11,451 nucleotides of DNA from Rhodoferax sp. UBA4127 (GCA_002381045.1 DFWT01000012.1:1-11451); one strand, 5' to 3'; shown: positions 1 to 6,766, counted from the stretch's first letter. Translations and numbers: made by a program. Notes: a model not told the origin generated them from the letters alone.

Positions 1-1164
1 ATGAACATGCGCAACCTGCTGCGCAAAATGGGCAAGAAAAGTTTCCGGCCAGCGGGTGCTGCAGCCATGTTCATGCTCAATGCGACCAACCCCGAGACCA
101 TCAAATTGGCGCGCTCGGTGATGGTGAACGTGGCCATCAAGGCCCAACGTGCCACTGCAGAGCTGCTGAAAGTGGTGTCGCGCAAGCAAACCAAGGCGCC
201 GCCAGCGTCGCTGGGTACCGCGCCAATCAAAGAGCAGATCATCCATTTTGTGAACAAGAAGTTGCCAGGCGGTCTGCCCAAGAAGACGGCGCGCGCCTTG
301 CTGGACATTGAAGACAAAGACTACGTGCCGATCATCCGCAACCCGAAAACCACCACGGCCGAGACTGAGGCGGTGTTTTACTTCCCCGGCTGCGGGTCTG
401 AGCGCCTGTTCAGCCAGGTGGGCTTAGCCACCCAAGCCATGCTGTGGCATGCCGGCGTGCAAACTGTGCTGCCGCCGGGCTACCTGTGTTGCGGCTACCC
501 GCAACGTGGCGGTGGTGAATTTGACAAGGCTGAAAAAATCATCACCGACAACCGGGTGTTGTTCCACCGCGTGGCCAACACGCTCAATTACTTGGACATT
601 AAAACCGTGGTGGTGAGTTGTGGCACCTGTTACGACCAGTTGCAGGGCTACAAGTTTGAGGACATTTTCCCGGGTTGCCGCATCATCGACATCCACGAGT
701 ATTTGCTGGAGAAAGGCATCACTCTGGCCAACGCCGGTGCCTTTTTGTTCCACGACCCTTGCCATAGCCCGATGAAGCTGCAGGAACCAATCAAAACCGT
801 GAAGGCGCTGCTGGGCGATCAGGTGCTGCTGTCGGACCGCTGTTGCGGTGAGTCTGGCACCTTGGCGCTGAACCGCCCGGATGTGTCGACTCAGGTGCGT
901 TTCCGAAAGGAAGAAGAAATTCTCAAAGGCGAGGCGCAGTTGCGCCAGTTGGCGGGCGTGGACGCCAAAGCCAACCTGAAGATCCTGACCAGTTGCCCGG
1001 CTTGCCTGCAAGGACTGAGCCGTTTTGGTGAAGACCTGCAAAACGGTCTGCTGGAAGCGGACTACATCGTGGTTGAGATGGCGAATCAGATTCTGGGTGA
1101 CCAGTGGATGCCACAGTATGTGAAGGCGGCCAATGCGGGCGGCATCGAGCGGGTTCTCGTCTAG
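1..1164 (+). CDS. FAD/Fe-S oxidoreductase, C-terminal part with two CCG cysteine-rich domains (5' probably cut by window edge)
   Basis: The visible 387 residues hold two cysteine-rich (CCG, Pfam 02754-type) domains like those of GlpC, heterodisulfide reductase subunit B and LutA. The first has C131, C163-C164-G and C207-x2-C210; the second has C254 (in HDPCH), C281-C282-G and C332-x2-C335. Such cysteines bind an iron-sulfur cluster in family members. The first 110 residues are basic and alanine-rich and resemble the linker that, as I recall it, follows the FAD-oxidase and ferredoxin-like domains in very large (about 1,300-residue) DUF3683-type oxidoreductases of Burkholderiales. An ATG lies at base 1, but I think the true start is upstream and the window begins inside the gene. 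The substrate is unknown; a 2-hydroxyacid is the usual guess for FAD-oxidase/CCG fusions. The stop is TAG at 1162-1164, followed 35 bases later by the DUF971 gene, probably in the same transcript. A stand-alone CCG protein remains possible. Confidence 0.85.
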   Translation: MNMRNLLRKMGKKSFRPAGAAAMFMLNATNPETIKLARSVMVNVAIKAQRATAELLKVVSRKQTKAPPASLGTAPIKEQIIHFVNKKLPGGLPKKTARALLDIEDKDYVPIIRNPKTTTAETEAVFYFPGCGSERLFSQVGLATQAMLWHAGVQTVLPPGYLCCGYPQRGGGEFDKAEKIITDNRVLFHRVANTLNYLDIKTVVVSCGTCYDQLQGYKFEDIFPGCRIIDIHEYLLEKGITLANAGAFLFHDPCHSPMKLQEPIKTVKALLGDQVLLSDRCCGESGTLALNRPDVSTQVRFRKEEEILKGEAQLRQLAGVDAKANLKILTSCPACLQGLSRFGEDLQNGLLEADYIVVEMANQILGDQWMPQYVKAANAGGIERVLV

Positions 1165-1199
1165 ATTGTTTGAACTGAATAACAAAGAGGTGACACGTC

Positions 1200-1613
1200 A
1201 TGGCAGGTCTACAACGCGGCGCACCGACGCCAGAGAACATCACGGTACACAACCAGTCGAAAGTTCTGGAAATCAGTTTCTCTGACGGCGAGGCTTTTCG
1301 CATCCCGTTTGAGTTGATGCGGGTGTACTCGCCTTCTGCCGAGGTGGCGGGGCACGGCCCGGGTCAGGAAACCTTGCAAACCGGCAAACGAGAGGTCACT
1401 TTGACTGGACTTGAACCCGTAGGCAACTACGCCATCCAGCCTGCGTTTTCAGATGGCCACGACTCGGGAATTTTTTCTTGGGACTACCTTTATTTTTTGG
1501 GTTCGCAGCAGGACAAGCTGTGGGCCGACTACACCGCCAGGCTGCAGGCTGCAGGCGTGGACCGCGACGCGCCGATGGCAGAAAAGGCCGGTGCCAGTTG
1601 CGGCAGCCATTGA
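1200..1613 (+). CDS. DUF971 (gamma-butyrobetaine hydroxylase-like N-terminal domain) protein
   Basis: A 137-residue cytoplasmic protein. Residues about 15-100 form a DUF971/GBBH-like N-terminal domain. Supporting motifs are the opening strand ending in the SDG at 28-30, the IPFELMRVYSPSAEV stretch at 35-49, the NYAIQPAFSDGHDSGIFSW stretch at 76-94 and the DYLYFLG that follows. In eukaryotic hydroxylases this fold is a small zinc-binding domain; the free-standing bacterial form has no firmly known role, and a link with Fe-S assembly has been suggested because it is fused to ApbC-like proteins in some species. The last four residues are CGSH, a possible metal-binding tail. The ATG at 1200 is supported by an AGAGGTGA ribosome-binding site at 1187-1194. 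It sits between the oxidoreductase and ubiE, an arrangement I recall as common in Burkholderiales. Family assignment is firm; function is not. Confidence 0.9.
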   Translation: MAGLQRGAPTPENITVHNQSKVLEISFSDGEAFRIPFELMRVYSPSAEVAGHGPGQETLQTGKREVTLTGLEPVGNYAIQPAFSDGHDSGIFSWDYLYFLGSQQDKLWADYTARLQAAGVDRDAPMAEKAGASCGSH

Positions 1614-1651
1614 GCTTTTGGCGTTTTGGTAGACAATCGCTACCGAAAATA

Positions 1652-1687
1652 TAGCTGTTACCGCTTTGTTATTGAGGGCTAGGGCCC
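1652..1687 (+). repeat. Dispersed intergenic repeat, copy A
   Basis: This stretch between the DUF971 gene and ubiE matches 11109-11144 without gaps at 24 of 36 positions. The ends are best conserved: TAGCT at the left and AGGGCTAG at the right, 23 bases apart (start to start) in both copies. The middle is AT-rich and variable. I recall similar short elements between genes in many Comamonadaceae genomes, but copy number cannot be judged from this window. Confidence 0.6.
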
Positions 1688-1693
1688 TTTTTT
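1675..1693 (+). terminator. Possible Rho-independent terminator after the DUF971 gene
   Basis: AGGGC (1675-1679) pairs with GCCCT (1684-1688) around a TAGG loop, and the T-run extends to 1693. The stem is short (5 bp, four of them G-C, plus a possible G-T wobble) but is placed correctly, 61 bases after the DUF971 stop and 60 before the ubiE start. It would separate the oxidoreductase/DUF971 transcript from ubiE. It is built from the right end of repeat copy A; copy B lacks the pairing arm. Confidence 0.4.
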
Positions 1694-1707
1694 AAAAAAT
1701 TCAACCT

Positions 1708-1737
1708 TTGCCCCGCGCCGATGCGACGGGCTTTAAC
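1708..1737 (+). promoter_or_regulatory. Weak candidate promoter for ubiE
   Basis: TTGCCC (1708-1713) and TTTAAC (1732-1737) each match four of six consensus bases, with an 18-base spacer, just upstream of the ubiE ATG at 1753. This is only a candidate. It is offered because a terminator-like hairpin precedes it. An alternative pair further upstream, TTGAGC (1610-1615) and GACAAT (1632-1637), is equally weak. Confidence 0.2.
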
Positions 1738-1752
1738 CGGATAGACGAAATC

Positions 1753-2484
1753 ATGAGTTCCACCCATTTTGGCTACCAAACCGTAGACGAGGCTGAGAAG
1801 GCCAAACACGTCAAGGGGGTGTTTGACTCGGTGGCACCCAAATACGACCTGATGAACGATTTGATGTCGATGGGCCTGCACCGGTTCTGGAAGGCCTATA
1901 CCGTGACCGTGGCCAATGTGCATGAAGGCGACAAGGTGCTCGATATCGCCGGCGGCACGGGGGATTTGGCCTTGGCCTTTGCCAAGAAGGTGGGCAAGGC
2001 TGGCGAGGTGGTTCACACCGATATCAATGAAGCCATGCTGCGCACCGGGCGAGACCGCTTGGTGGATGCCGGCGTCGTTCTGCCCTCGGTGGTGTGCGAT
2101 GCCGAAAAATTGCCATTTCCTAATGCGTATTTCAACTTGGTGACGGTGGCCTTTGGGCTGCGCAACATGACCCACAAAGACCAGGCTTTGCAGGAGATGA
2201 ACCGGGTGTTGAAGCCCGGTGGCAAGTTGCTGGTGCTGGAGTTCTCCAAGGTCGCCAAGCCGCTGGAAAAGGCTTATGACTGGTACTCGTTCAAGGTCTT
2301 GCCCAAGCTGGGCGAATGGGTGGCGGGTGACGCATCCAGCTACCAGTATTTGGCGGAGTCCATTCGCATGCACCCGGACCAGGAGTCGCTCAAAACCCTG
2401 ATGAAGGCTAATGGCTTTGGCCATGTGGATTACCACAATATGACAGGTGGTCTGGTAGCCTTGCACGTCGGTATCAAATGCTGA
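1753..2484 (+). CDS. ubiE: Ubiquinone/menaquinone biosynthesis C-methyltransferase UbiE
   Basis: A 243-residue SAM-dependent class I methyltransferase (E. coli UbiE has 251) that places the ring C-methyl group on the demethylated quinone precursor, at the inner membrane face. Visible family features are the N-terminal VFDSVAPKYDLMNDLMSMGLHR stretch (residues 23-44), SAM-binding motif I VLDIAGGTGD (62-71), the DINEAML acidic loop after strand 2, the DAEKLPFP motif, AFGLRNM, and the late RVLKPGGKLLVLEFSK motif. The ATG at 1753 is chosen because the protein then starts like known UbiE proteins (MSSTHFGYQTV...). A TTG at 1708 would add 15 unrelated residues. The ribosome-binding site is poor (GGA at 1739-1741). 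It opens a block of ubiquinone genes and is followed 31 bases later by the Tim44-domain gene. Confidence 0.97.
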   Translation: MSSTHFGYQTVDEAEKAKHVKGVFDSVAPKYDLMNDLMSMGLHRFWKAYTVTVANVHEGDKVLDIAGGTGDLALAFAKKVGKAGEVVHTDINEAMLRTGRDRLVDAGVVLPSVVCDAEKLPFPNAYFNLVTVAFGLRNMTHKDQALQEMNRVLKPGGKLLVLEFSKVAKPLEKAYDWYSFKVLPKLGEWVAGDASSYQYLAESIRMHPDQESLKTLMKANGFGHVDYHNMTGGLVALHVGIKC

Positions 2485-2515
2485 TGTCAGACATAAAAAT
2501 TACGAAGGAGACTTA

Positions 2516-3508
2516 ATGAAGCGCTGGTTACCAATCCTCATGGTCAGTCTGACATTGCTGGCGGGGCATGCCGAAGCCGCCAAGCGTTTTGGCGGTGGCA
2601 AGTCGTTTGGACAACAGTCCAGTAACGTGACTCAGCGGCAGGCTGCACCGGCACCTGCTCCCGCTCCCGCGCCTGCAAACGCGGCCACCAACAAAGCTCC
2701 GACACAAGCTGCACCTGCGGCTGCACCGGTTGCGCCTAAACGTCCATGGGGTGCTATGTTGGGTGGGCTGGCCGCCGGGTTGGGTCTGGCGTGGTTGGCA
2801 AGTTCCCTGGGCATGGGGGAGGCCATGGGCCAGGTCCTAATGTTCGGTTTGCTGGCTTTGGCAGTGATGATGGCGGTGGGTTGGTTCATGCGGCGTCGCA
2901 GCCCGGCGGCCTCAATGTCTTCAGCGCCCTTGGCGTTTCAGGGCGCCGCACCCGGCGGTCTGGCACCGGTGCCGCACAGCTATCGGCCAGAGAATGTGGG
3001 CAACGATGCCTCGGCACGGCCTTGGGAGCGTACCGCAACCGGCTACACCACCTCCGGGCTCGCGCCGCTGGAGGCGGGTTCGATGATTGGCTCCGGTTTG
3101 TTGGGTGCCCAAACCTGGGGAATTCCTGCGGGGTTTGACAGCAATGGATTCCTGCAGTCAGCCAAAGCGAATTTTGTGTCTTTGCAGGCCGCTTGGGACA
3201 AGGCGGACATCCCTGCCTTGCGTGTCATGATGACGGACACCATGCTCAAAGAAATTCAGGCGCAGTTGGCTGAACGCGAAGCCCACACCGGTGGCCCCCT
3301 GAACATGACCGACGTGGTCATGATCGAGGCGCATTTGCTGGGCATCGAAGACCTCGGTGATGACTACATGGCCAGTGTGGAGTTTTCCGGCATGATTCGG
3401 GAAGAACCTTCGGCCGGTCCCAGCCCGTTCCGTGAGGTCTGGAACATGGTCAAGTCCAAGAATGGCCAAAACGGTTGGCTGGTTGCGGGTGTTCAAGCCC
3501 TGCAATAG
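2516..3508 (+). CDS. Exported or membrane-anchored Tim44-like domain protein
   Basis: A 330-residue protein. Residues 1-21 look like a signal peptide or anchor (MKRW, hydrophobic core, cleavage likely after AEA-21). Then comes a glycine/serine-rich RFGGGKSFG segment and a low-complexity Pro-Ala linker with PAPAPAPAPA around residues 45-54. Two hydrophobic segments follow at about 79-99 and 104-124, ending in a basic WFMRRR stop. The C-terminal 125 residues (about 206-330) resemble the Tim44/MBA1-type domain: an FLQSAKANFVSLQAAWD helix, DIPALRVMMTDTM, and a final strand with WLVAGVQAL. In mitochondria this fold binds membranes and partners in protein import; the bacterial role is unknown. The ATG at 2516 has a good AAGGAG site (2505-2510). 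Its place between ubiE and ubiJ suggests co-transcription with the ubiquinone genes. Confidence 0.85.
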   Translation: MKRWLPILMVSLTLLAGHAEAAKRFGGGKSFGQQSSNVTQRQAAPAPAPAPAPANAATNKAPTQAAPAAAPVAPKRPWGAMLGGLAAGLGLAWLASSLGMGEAMGQVLMFGLLALAVMMAVGWFMRRRSPAASMSSAPLAFQGAAPGGLAPVPHSYRPENVGNDASARPWERTATGYTTSGLAPLEAGSMIGSGLLGAQTWGIPAGFDSNGFLQSAKANFVSLQAAWDKADIPALRVMMTDTMLKEIQAQLAEREAHTGGPLNMTDVVMIEAHLLGIEDLGDDYMASVEFSGMIREEPSAGPSPFREVWNMVKSKNGQNGWLVAGVQALQ

Positions 3509-3528
3509 GTTTGTGCCGTCAAATTCGG

Positions 3529-3566
3529 TGAAAATGGGGACCATGGCAACACAGTCCCCATTTTCA
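3529..3566. repeat. Perfect 13-bp inverted repeat across the ubiJ translation start
   Basis: TGAAAATGGGGAC (3529-3541) and GTCCCCATTTTCA (3554-3566) are exact reverse complements around a 12-base loop. The loop holds the likely ubiJ ATG (3543); a second in-frame ATG (3534) lies in the left arm. In RNA this would be a stable hairpin able to limit initiation. As DNA it could be a protein-binding palindrome or a REP-type remnant. The right arm is coding (ubiJ residues 4-8). Confidence 0.75.
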
Positions 3567-4094
3567 ATTTTGGAAGGCTTCTTTGAGAAGCTTCCCCTGC
3601 CCAATCTGCAAGCACCAAGCTGGGCCATCAATGAAGTACAGCGCCGCGTGGTGTTGTTGCTCAATCATGTGCTGATGCAGGAACGTGAAGCCATGACGCG
3701 CTTGGCACACCAACGCGGACAAACCATGTTGGTGCAGTGGCGGATGTTCAATTTCAAACTGGTCGCTACGCCCGCGGGTCTGCTCGATTTGGCTGAATCT
3801 GCTTCGGTTCCCGATTTGGTGATGACGGTGACAGAAGGCTCGCCGTTGGTGCTGGCGCAGGCGGCACTGCGCGGTGACAAGCCAGCGGTGCACATTGAGG
3901 GAAATGTCCAACTGGCAGCGGAAGTGAATTGGCTGGTGGAGCATGTGCGCTGGGACCTTGAGGAAGACTTGGCCCGTGTGGTGGGTGATGTGCCTGCTCA
4001 CACGATGAGTCAAATCGCGCAAAGCTTCAGCGCCGGGCTGCGCCAATTTCTGGCCAAAGCCGCGGCCTTCGTGCCAGGCAAAGCCGCCCAATGA
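3543..4094 (+). CDS. ubiJ: Ubiquinone biosynthesis accessory factor UbiJ (SCP2 domain)
   Basis: A 183-residue protein (E. coli UbiJ has 201) with an SCP2 sterol-carrier-like domain over about residues 40-130. This includes the RMFNFKLVATPAGLLDLAE strand region, a DLVMTVTEG turn and the conserved IEGNVQLAAEV segment starting at residue 118. A helical C-terminal tail follows (LARVVGDVPAH onward). UbiJ works with UbiK and the hydroxylases and methyltransferases of the soluble Ubi complex, where its lipid-binding pocket is thought to hold the isoprenoid intermediate. The ATG at 3543 gives MATQSPF; an ATG at 3534 would add three residues. Neither has a well-spaced ribosome-binding site: GGGGA is only 2 bases from the first, GGTGA 3 bases from the second. 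The open frame extends further upstream into the previous gene, but that part looks non-coding. The stop overlaps the ubiB start (ATGA, 4091-4094), supporting translational coupling. Assignment rests on the SCP2 features and on adjacency to ubiB. Confidence 0.88.
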   Translation: MATQSPFSILEGFFEKLPLPNLQAPSWAINEVQRRVVLLLNHVLMQEREAMTRLAHQRGQTMLVQWRMFNFKLVATPAGLLDLAESASVPDLVMTVTEGSPLVLAQAALRGDKPAVHIEGNVQLAAEVNWLVEHVRWDLEEDLARVVGDVPAHTMSQIAQSFSAGLRQFLAKAAAFVPGKAAQ

Positions 4095-5659
4095 CGCGCC
4101 TTTTTCGCGGCGCCTTCATCCTGTGGATGATGTTTCGCTTTGGGCTGGATGAACTGGTACTGACGAGTTTCAACAAACCCTGGCTAAAACGCATCGCCAG
4201 CGTGGTGACCCTCGGGCGCAAATTGGACGCGCCACGCGGCCAGCGCATCCGCCAGGCGCTGGAGAGCCTTGGCCCTATCTTTGTGAAGTTCGGCCAGGTT
4301 CTGTCCACTCGGCGGGATTTGCTGCCACTTGATATTGCCGATGAACTGGCGAAGCTGCAAGATCGTGTGCCACCGTTTCCAAGCGACGTATCCATCGCCA
4401 TCATTGAGCGGGCATTTAAGAAGCCGCTGTCCGAGATTTTTGTGTCGTTTGAGACGGTGCCGGTGGCCAGCGCTTCCATCGCCCAAGTGCACTTTGGTGT
4501 GATCCGGGACCGCGATGGCGTGCTGCGTGATGTGGCGGTCAAGGTGCTTCGCCCGGGCATGTTGACTGTGATCGACAAAGACCTGGACCTGCTGCGCACG
4601 ATGGCTGGCTGGGTAGAAAGCCTGTCTGAAGACGGTAAACGGCTAAAACCCAGGGAAGTGGTGGCAGAGTTCGATAAATACCTGCACGACGAGCTTGACT
4701 TGGTGCGTGAGGCTTCTAGTGCGGCGCAATTGCGACGCAACATGGCAGACCTGAATCTGGTGTTGATCCCCGAGATGTTTTGGGACTACTGCCTGCCCGA
4801 TGTGATGGTGATGGAGCGCATGCGCGGTGTGCCCATCAATCAAGTGGAGCGATTGCGGGCTGCGGGTGTGGATGTGCCAAAGCTGGCCCGTGACGGGGTC
4901 ACCATCTTTTTTACCCAGGTGTTTCGGGATGGGTTCTTCCATGCGGACATGCATCCGGGCAACATCCAGGTGAGCCTGGAGCCAGCCACCTTTGGTCGCT
5001 ACATTTCGCTGGATTTCGGCATCGTCGGTACCCTGACCGAGGTGGACAAAGAGTATCTTGCGCAGAATTTCACCGCATTCTTCCGGCGTGATTACAAACG
5101 TGTGGCCGAGTTGCATATTGAGTCCGGCTGGGTGCCGCCCACCACACGGGTGGATGAGCTTGAGGCTGCGGTGCGGGCCGTTTGCGAACCGGTGTTCGAC
5201 CGGCCGCTGAAAGACCTGTCGTTGGGTTTGATTTTGATGCGGCTGTTCCAAACCTCACGTCGTTTTAATGTGGAGATTCAGCCGCAATTGGTATTGCTGC
5301 AGAAGACCTTGCTCAACATCGAAGGTCTGGGTCGGGAGCTAGACCCGGACCTGGACCTGTGGCATACCGCCAAGCCGTTTCTGGAAAAATGGATGTTGGA
5401 GCAAATTGGCCCCAAAAAGCTGATCAATGAACTGCGCAACGAAGCACCACGGTATGCCAAGCTGCTGCCAGAGTTGCCTCGTTTGCTTTTTGAATTTTTG
5501 CAGCGTTCAAATTCTCCAGGCAATGCACCCGAAGTGCTGGCCCTGTTGGCCGAGCAAAAACGCACCAATCGCTTGCTGCAAGGTATTGTGTATGGCGGCA
5601 TCGGCTTTGTTCTGGGCCTGATTGCCATGCAGATTCTGATACGGGTGCGTGTGCTCTGA
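4091..5659 (+). CDS. ubiB: Probable protein kinase/ATPase UbiB
   Basis: A 522-residue member of the UbiB/ADCK (ABC1) atypical kinase-like family needed for ubiquinone synthesis, anchored in the inner membrane. Family motifs are present in order: the signature KFGQ (K66-Q69) in the N-terminal extension, the alanine-rich nucleotide loop ASASIAQVH (126-134), the ATP-binding lysine in VAVKVL (K151), the ERMRGVPI hinge, the catalytic HADMHPGN loop (284-291; D286, N291) and the DFG metal-binding motif (308-310). The C-terminus has one clear hydrophobic segment (about 498-518), where the E. coli protein is described with two. In family members the KxGQ extension blocks normal kinase activity and favours ATPase activity that helps extract lipid intermediates from the membrane. 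The start overlaps the ubiJ stop by four bases. Confidence 0.97.
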   Translation: MTRLFRGAFILWMMFRFGLDELVLTSFNKPWLKRIASVVTLGRKLDAPRGQRIRQALESLGPIFVKFGQVLSTRRDLLPLDIADELAKLQDRVPPFPSDVSIAIIERAFKKPLSEIFVSFETVPVASASIAQVHFGVIRDRDGVLRDVAVKVLRPGMLTVIDKDLDLLRTMAGWVESLSEDGKRLKPREVVAEFDKYLHDELDLVREASSAAQLRRNMADLNLVLIPEMFWDYCLPDVMVMERMRGVPINQVERLRAAGVDVPKLARDGVTIFFTQVFRDGFFHADMHPGNIQVSLEPATFGRYISLDFGIVGTLTEVDKEYLAQNFTAFFRRDYKRVAELHIESGWVPPTTRVDELEAAVRAVCEPVFDRPLKDLSLGLILMRLFQTSRRFNVEIQPQLVLLQKTLLNIEGLGRELDPDLDLWHTAKPFLEKWMLEQIGPKKLINELRNEAPRYAKLLPELPRLLFEFLQRSNSPGNAPEVLALLAEQKRTNRLLQGIVYGGIGFVLGLIAMQILIRVRVL

Positions 5660-5716
5660 TTGGTAAACGGGGGCGCTGCGGTCAGACCCCAACCGGGGCA
5701 AGGCTTGGTGCGACTT

Positions 5717-5722
5717 TATAAT
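5717..5722 (+). promoter_or_regulatory. Candidate -10 box upstream of the fmdB-DUF502-aspS block
   Basis: A perfect TATAAT lies 36 bases before the fmdB-type start, inside the 99-base gap after ubiB. No convincing -35 hexamer is seen 16-18 bases upstream; that region is GC-rich (CCCCAACCGGGG at 5687-5698). It is a plausible start point for a separate transcript carrying fmdB, the DUF502 gene and aspS. Confidence 0.45.
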
Positions 5723-5758
5723 CAAAAGCTTTGCGATCACCCCGAAAGTCCAGACACC

Positions 5759-6100
5759 ATGCCCATCTACGCCTACAAATGCAGCGCCTGTGGATTCGCC
5801 AAGGACGTTTTGCAAAAAATGTCGGATCCGGTTCTGACCGAATGCCCAAGCTGCCAAGCGGCTGCGTTTTCCAAGCAACTCACGGCGGCCGGGTTCCAAC
5901 TCAAGGGATCTGGCTGGTACGCAACTGATTTCAAGGGTGGCGCCACGGCAGCGCCAGCTGTTGGTGGGGCTGCAGCGGCAGCATCAGAACCAGCGGCCGC
6001 TGCAGACGTGGCAACTCAGGCCGCACCTGCCAAATCCGAAACAGCACCTGCTGCAACCCCATCGAGCGGTTGCAGCACGGGTTGCGCCTGTCACAGCTGA
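5759..6100 (+). CDS. FmdB-type zinc ribbon protein
   Basis: A 113-residue protein with an N-terminal FmdB/CxxC zinc ribbon of the regulatory-protein-like family. It starts MPIYAYKC, with cysteine pairs C8-x2-C11 and C29-x2-C32, then the typical GFQLKGSGWYATDF segment (about 48-61). The rest is an Ala/Pro-rich, probably disordered tail ending in a second small cysteine cluster (C105, C109, C111, H112). FmdB was named after a formamidase-operon regulator, but for most homologues the function is unknown. The ATG at 5759 is chosen because the family begins with MPIYxYxC; the frame is open upstream to the ubiB stop. Position just before the DUF502 gene and aspS matches the arrangement I recall in Burkholderiales. 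Confidence 0.88.
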   Translation: MPIYAYKCSACGFAKDVLQKMSDPVLTECPSCQAAAFSKQLTAAGFQLKGSGWYATDFKGGATAAPAVGGAAAAASEPAAAADVATQAAPAKSETAPAATPSSGCSTGCACHS

Positions 6101-6121
6101 TACGTTCTACCGAAAGCATTT

Positions 6122-6766
6122 GTGCCATTTAAAAAATACCTGTTGACCGGCCTGTTGGTGTGGCTGCCTCTGGCCATCACCATCTGGGTACTTCTGTGGC
6201 TCATGGGTTTGCTCGACGGCATTTTTCTCGGGCTGGTGTCCGCCTTGCAGGCGATTCTTCCTGATCCTTTGGCAGGACTGCTGGAGACGTTCAAGCACAT
6301 TCCTGGGCTGGGTGCCCTGCTGGTGTTTGCCGGCCTGTTAATCACTGGCGCGCTTGTCTCCAATGTGGCGGGCCGCTGGTGGTTGGCCCAATGGGACCGG
6401 TTGCTGACCCATATTCCAGTCTTCAAGACCATTTACAACAGCGTCAAGAAGGTATCTGACACACTCTTTTCTTCCAATGGAAATGCCTTTAGAACCGCTT
6501 TGTTGGTGCAGTATCCTCGGCCTGGCGCCTGGACGATTGCGTTTCAGACCGGCACGCCAGGGGGCGAAGTAGCGCAGCATTTGGGTGCTGATTTCGTCAG
6601 CGTCTACGTGCCGACCACGCCTAACCCGACCAGTGGTTTTTTTCTGTTGCTGCCGCGCACTGATGTGATTGAACTCAAGATGAGTGTGGACGAGGCACTG
6701 ACCTACGTGATCTCCATGGGCTCAGTGGCGCCCAGCGCAGCGGTCATCGGCGGTTTGCCCAAATAA
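6122..6766 (+). CDS. DUF502 inner-membrane protein
   Basis: A 214-residue DUF502 family protein. It has two membrane segments, about residues 6-28 (LLTGLLVWLPLAITIWVLLW) and 61-83 (GALLVFAGLLITGALVSNV). The conserved stretch IPVFKTIYNSVKKVSD follows, then a soluble domain with the PTTPNPTSGFFLLLPR motif and a SVDEALTYVISMG ending. The start is GTG at 6122, 21 bases after the fmdB-type stop; no ATG in this frame would keep the first membrane segment. A GAAAG (6111-6115) may act as a weak ribosome-binding site. The biochemical role is unknown. It is probably co-transcribed with its neighbours. Confidence 0.9.
   Translation: MPFKKYLLTGLLVWLPLAITIWVLLWLMGLLDGIFLGLVSALQAILPDPLAGLLETFKHIPGLGALLVFAGLLITGALVSNVAGRWWLAQWDRLLTHIPVFKTIYNSVKKVSDTLFSSNGNAFRTALLVQYPRPGAWTIAFQTGTPGGEVAQHLGADFVSVYVPTTPNPTSGFFLLLPRTDVIELKMSVDEALTYVISMGSVAPSAAVIGGLPK

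Noticed and set aside
1708..1752. Upstream TTG start that would lengthen UbiE by 15 residues
   Set aside because: The added residues do not resemble UbiE N-termini, and the ATG at 1753 gives a normal family start.
2640..2690. Pro-Ala tandem repeat in the Tim44-domain protein as a possible phase-variable tract
   Set aside because: The repeat unit is a degenerate six-base coding motif with varied codons, so slippage would stay in frame. It is better explained as a flexible linker.
3432..3542. ATG at 3432 that would lengthen UbiJ by 37 residues
   Set aside because: This part overlaps the end of the Tim44-domain gene, and its translation (rich in Arg, Ser, Trp) does not look like UbiJ. ATG 3543 or 3534 is preferred.
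5669..5698. Competing GGGG/CCCC hairpins between ubiB and the fmdB-type gene (GGGGG 5669-5673, CCCC 5687-5690, GGGG 5695-5698)
   Set aside because: The stems are only four base pairs and no T-run follows, so this is too weak to call a terminator or riboswitch.
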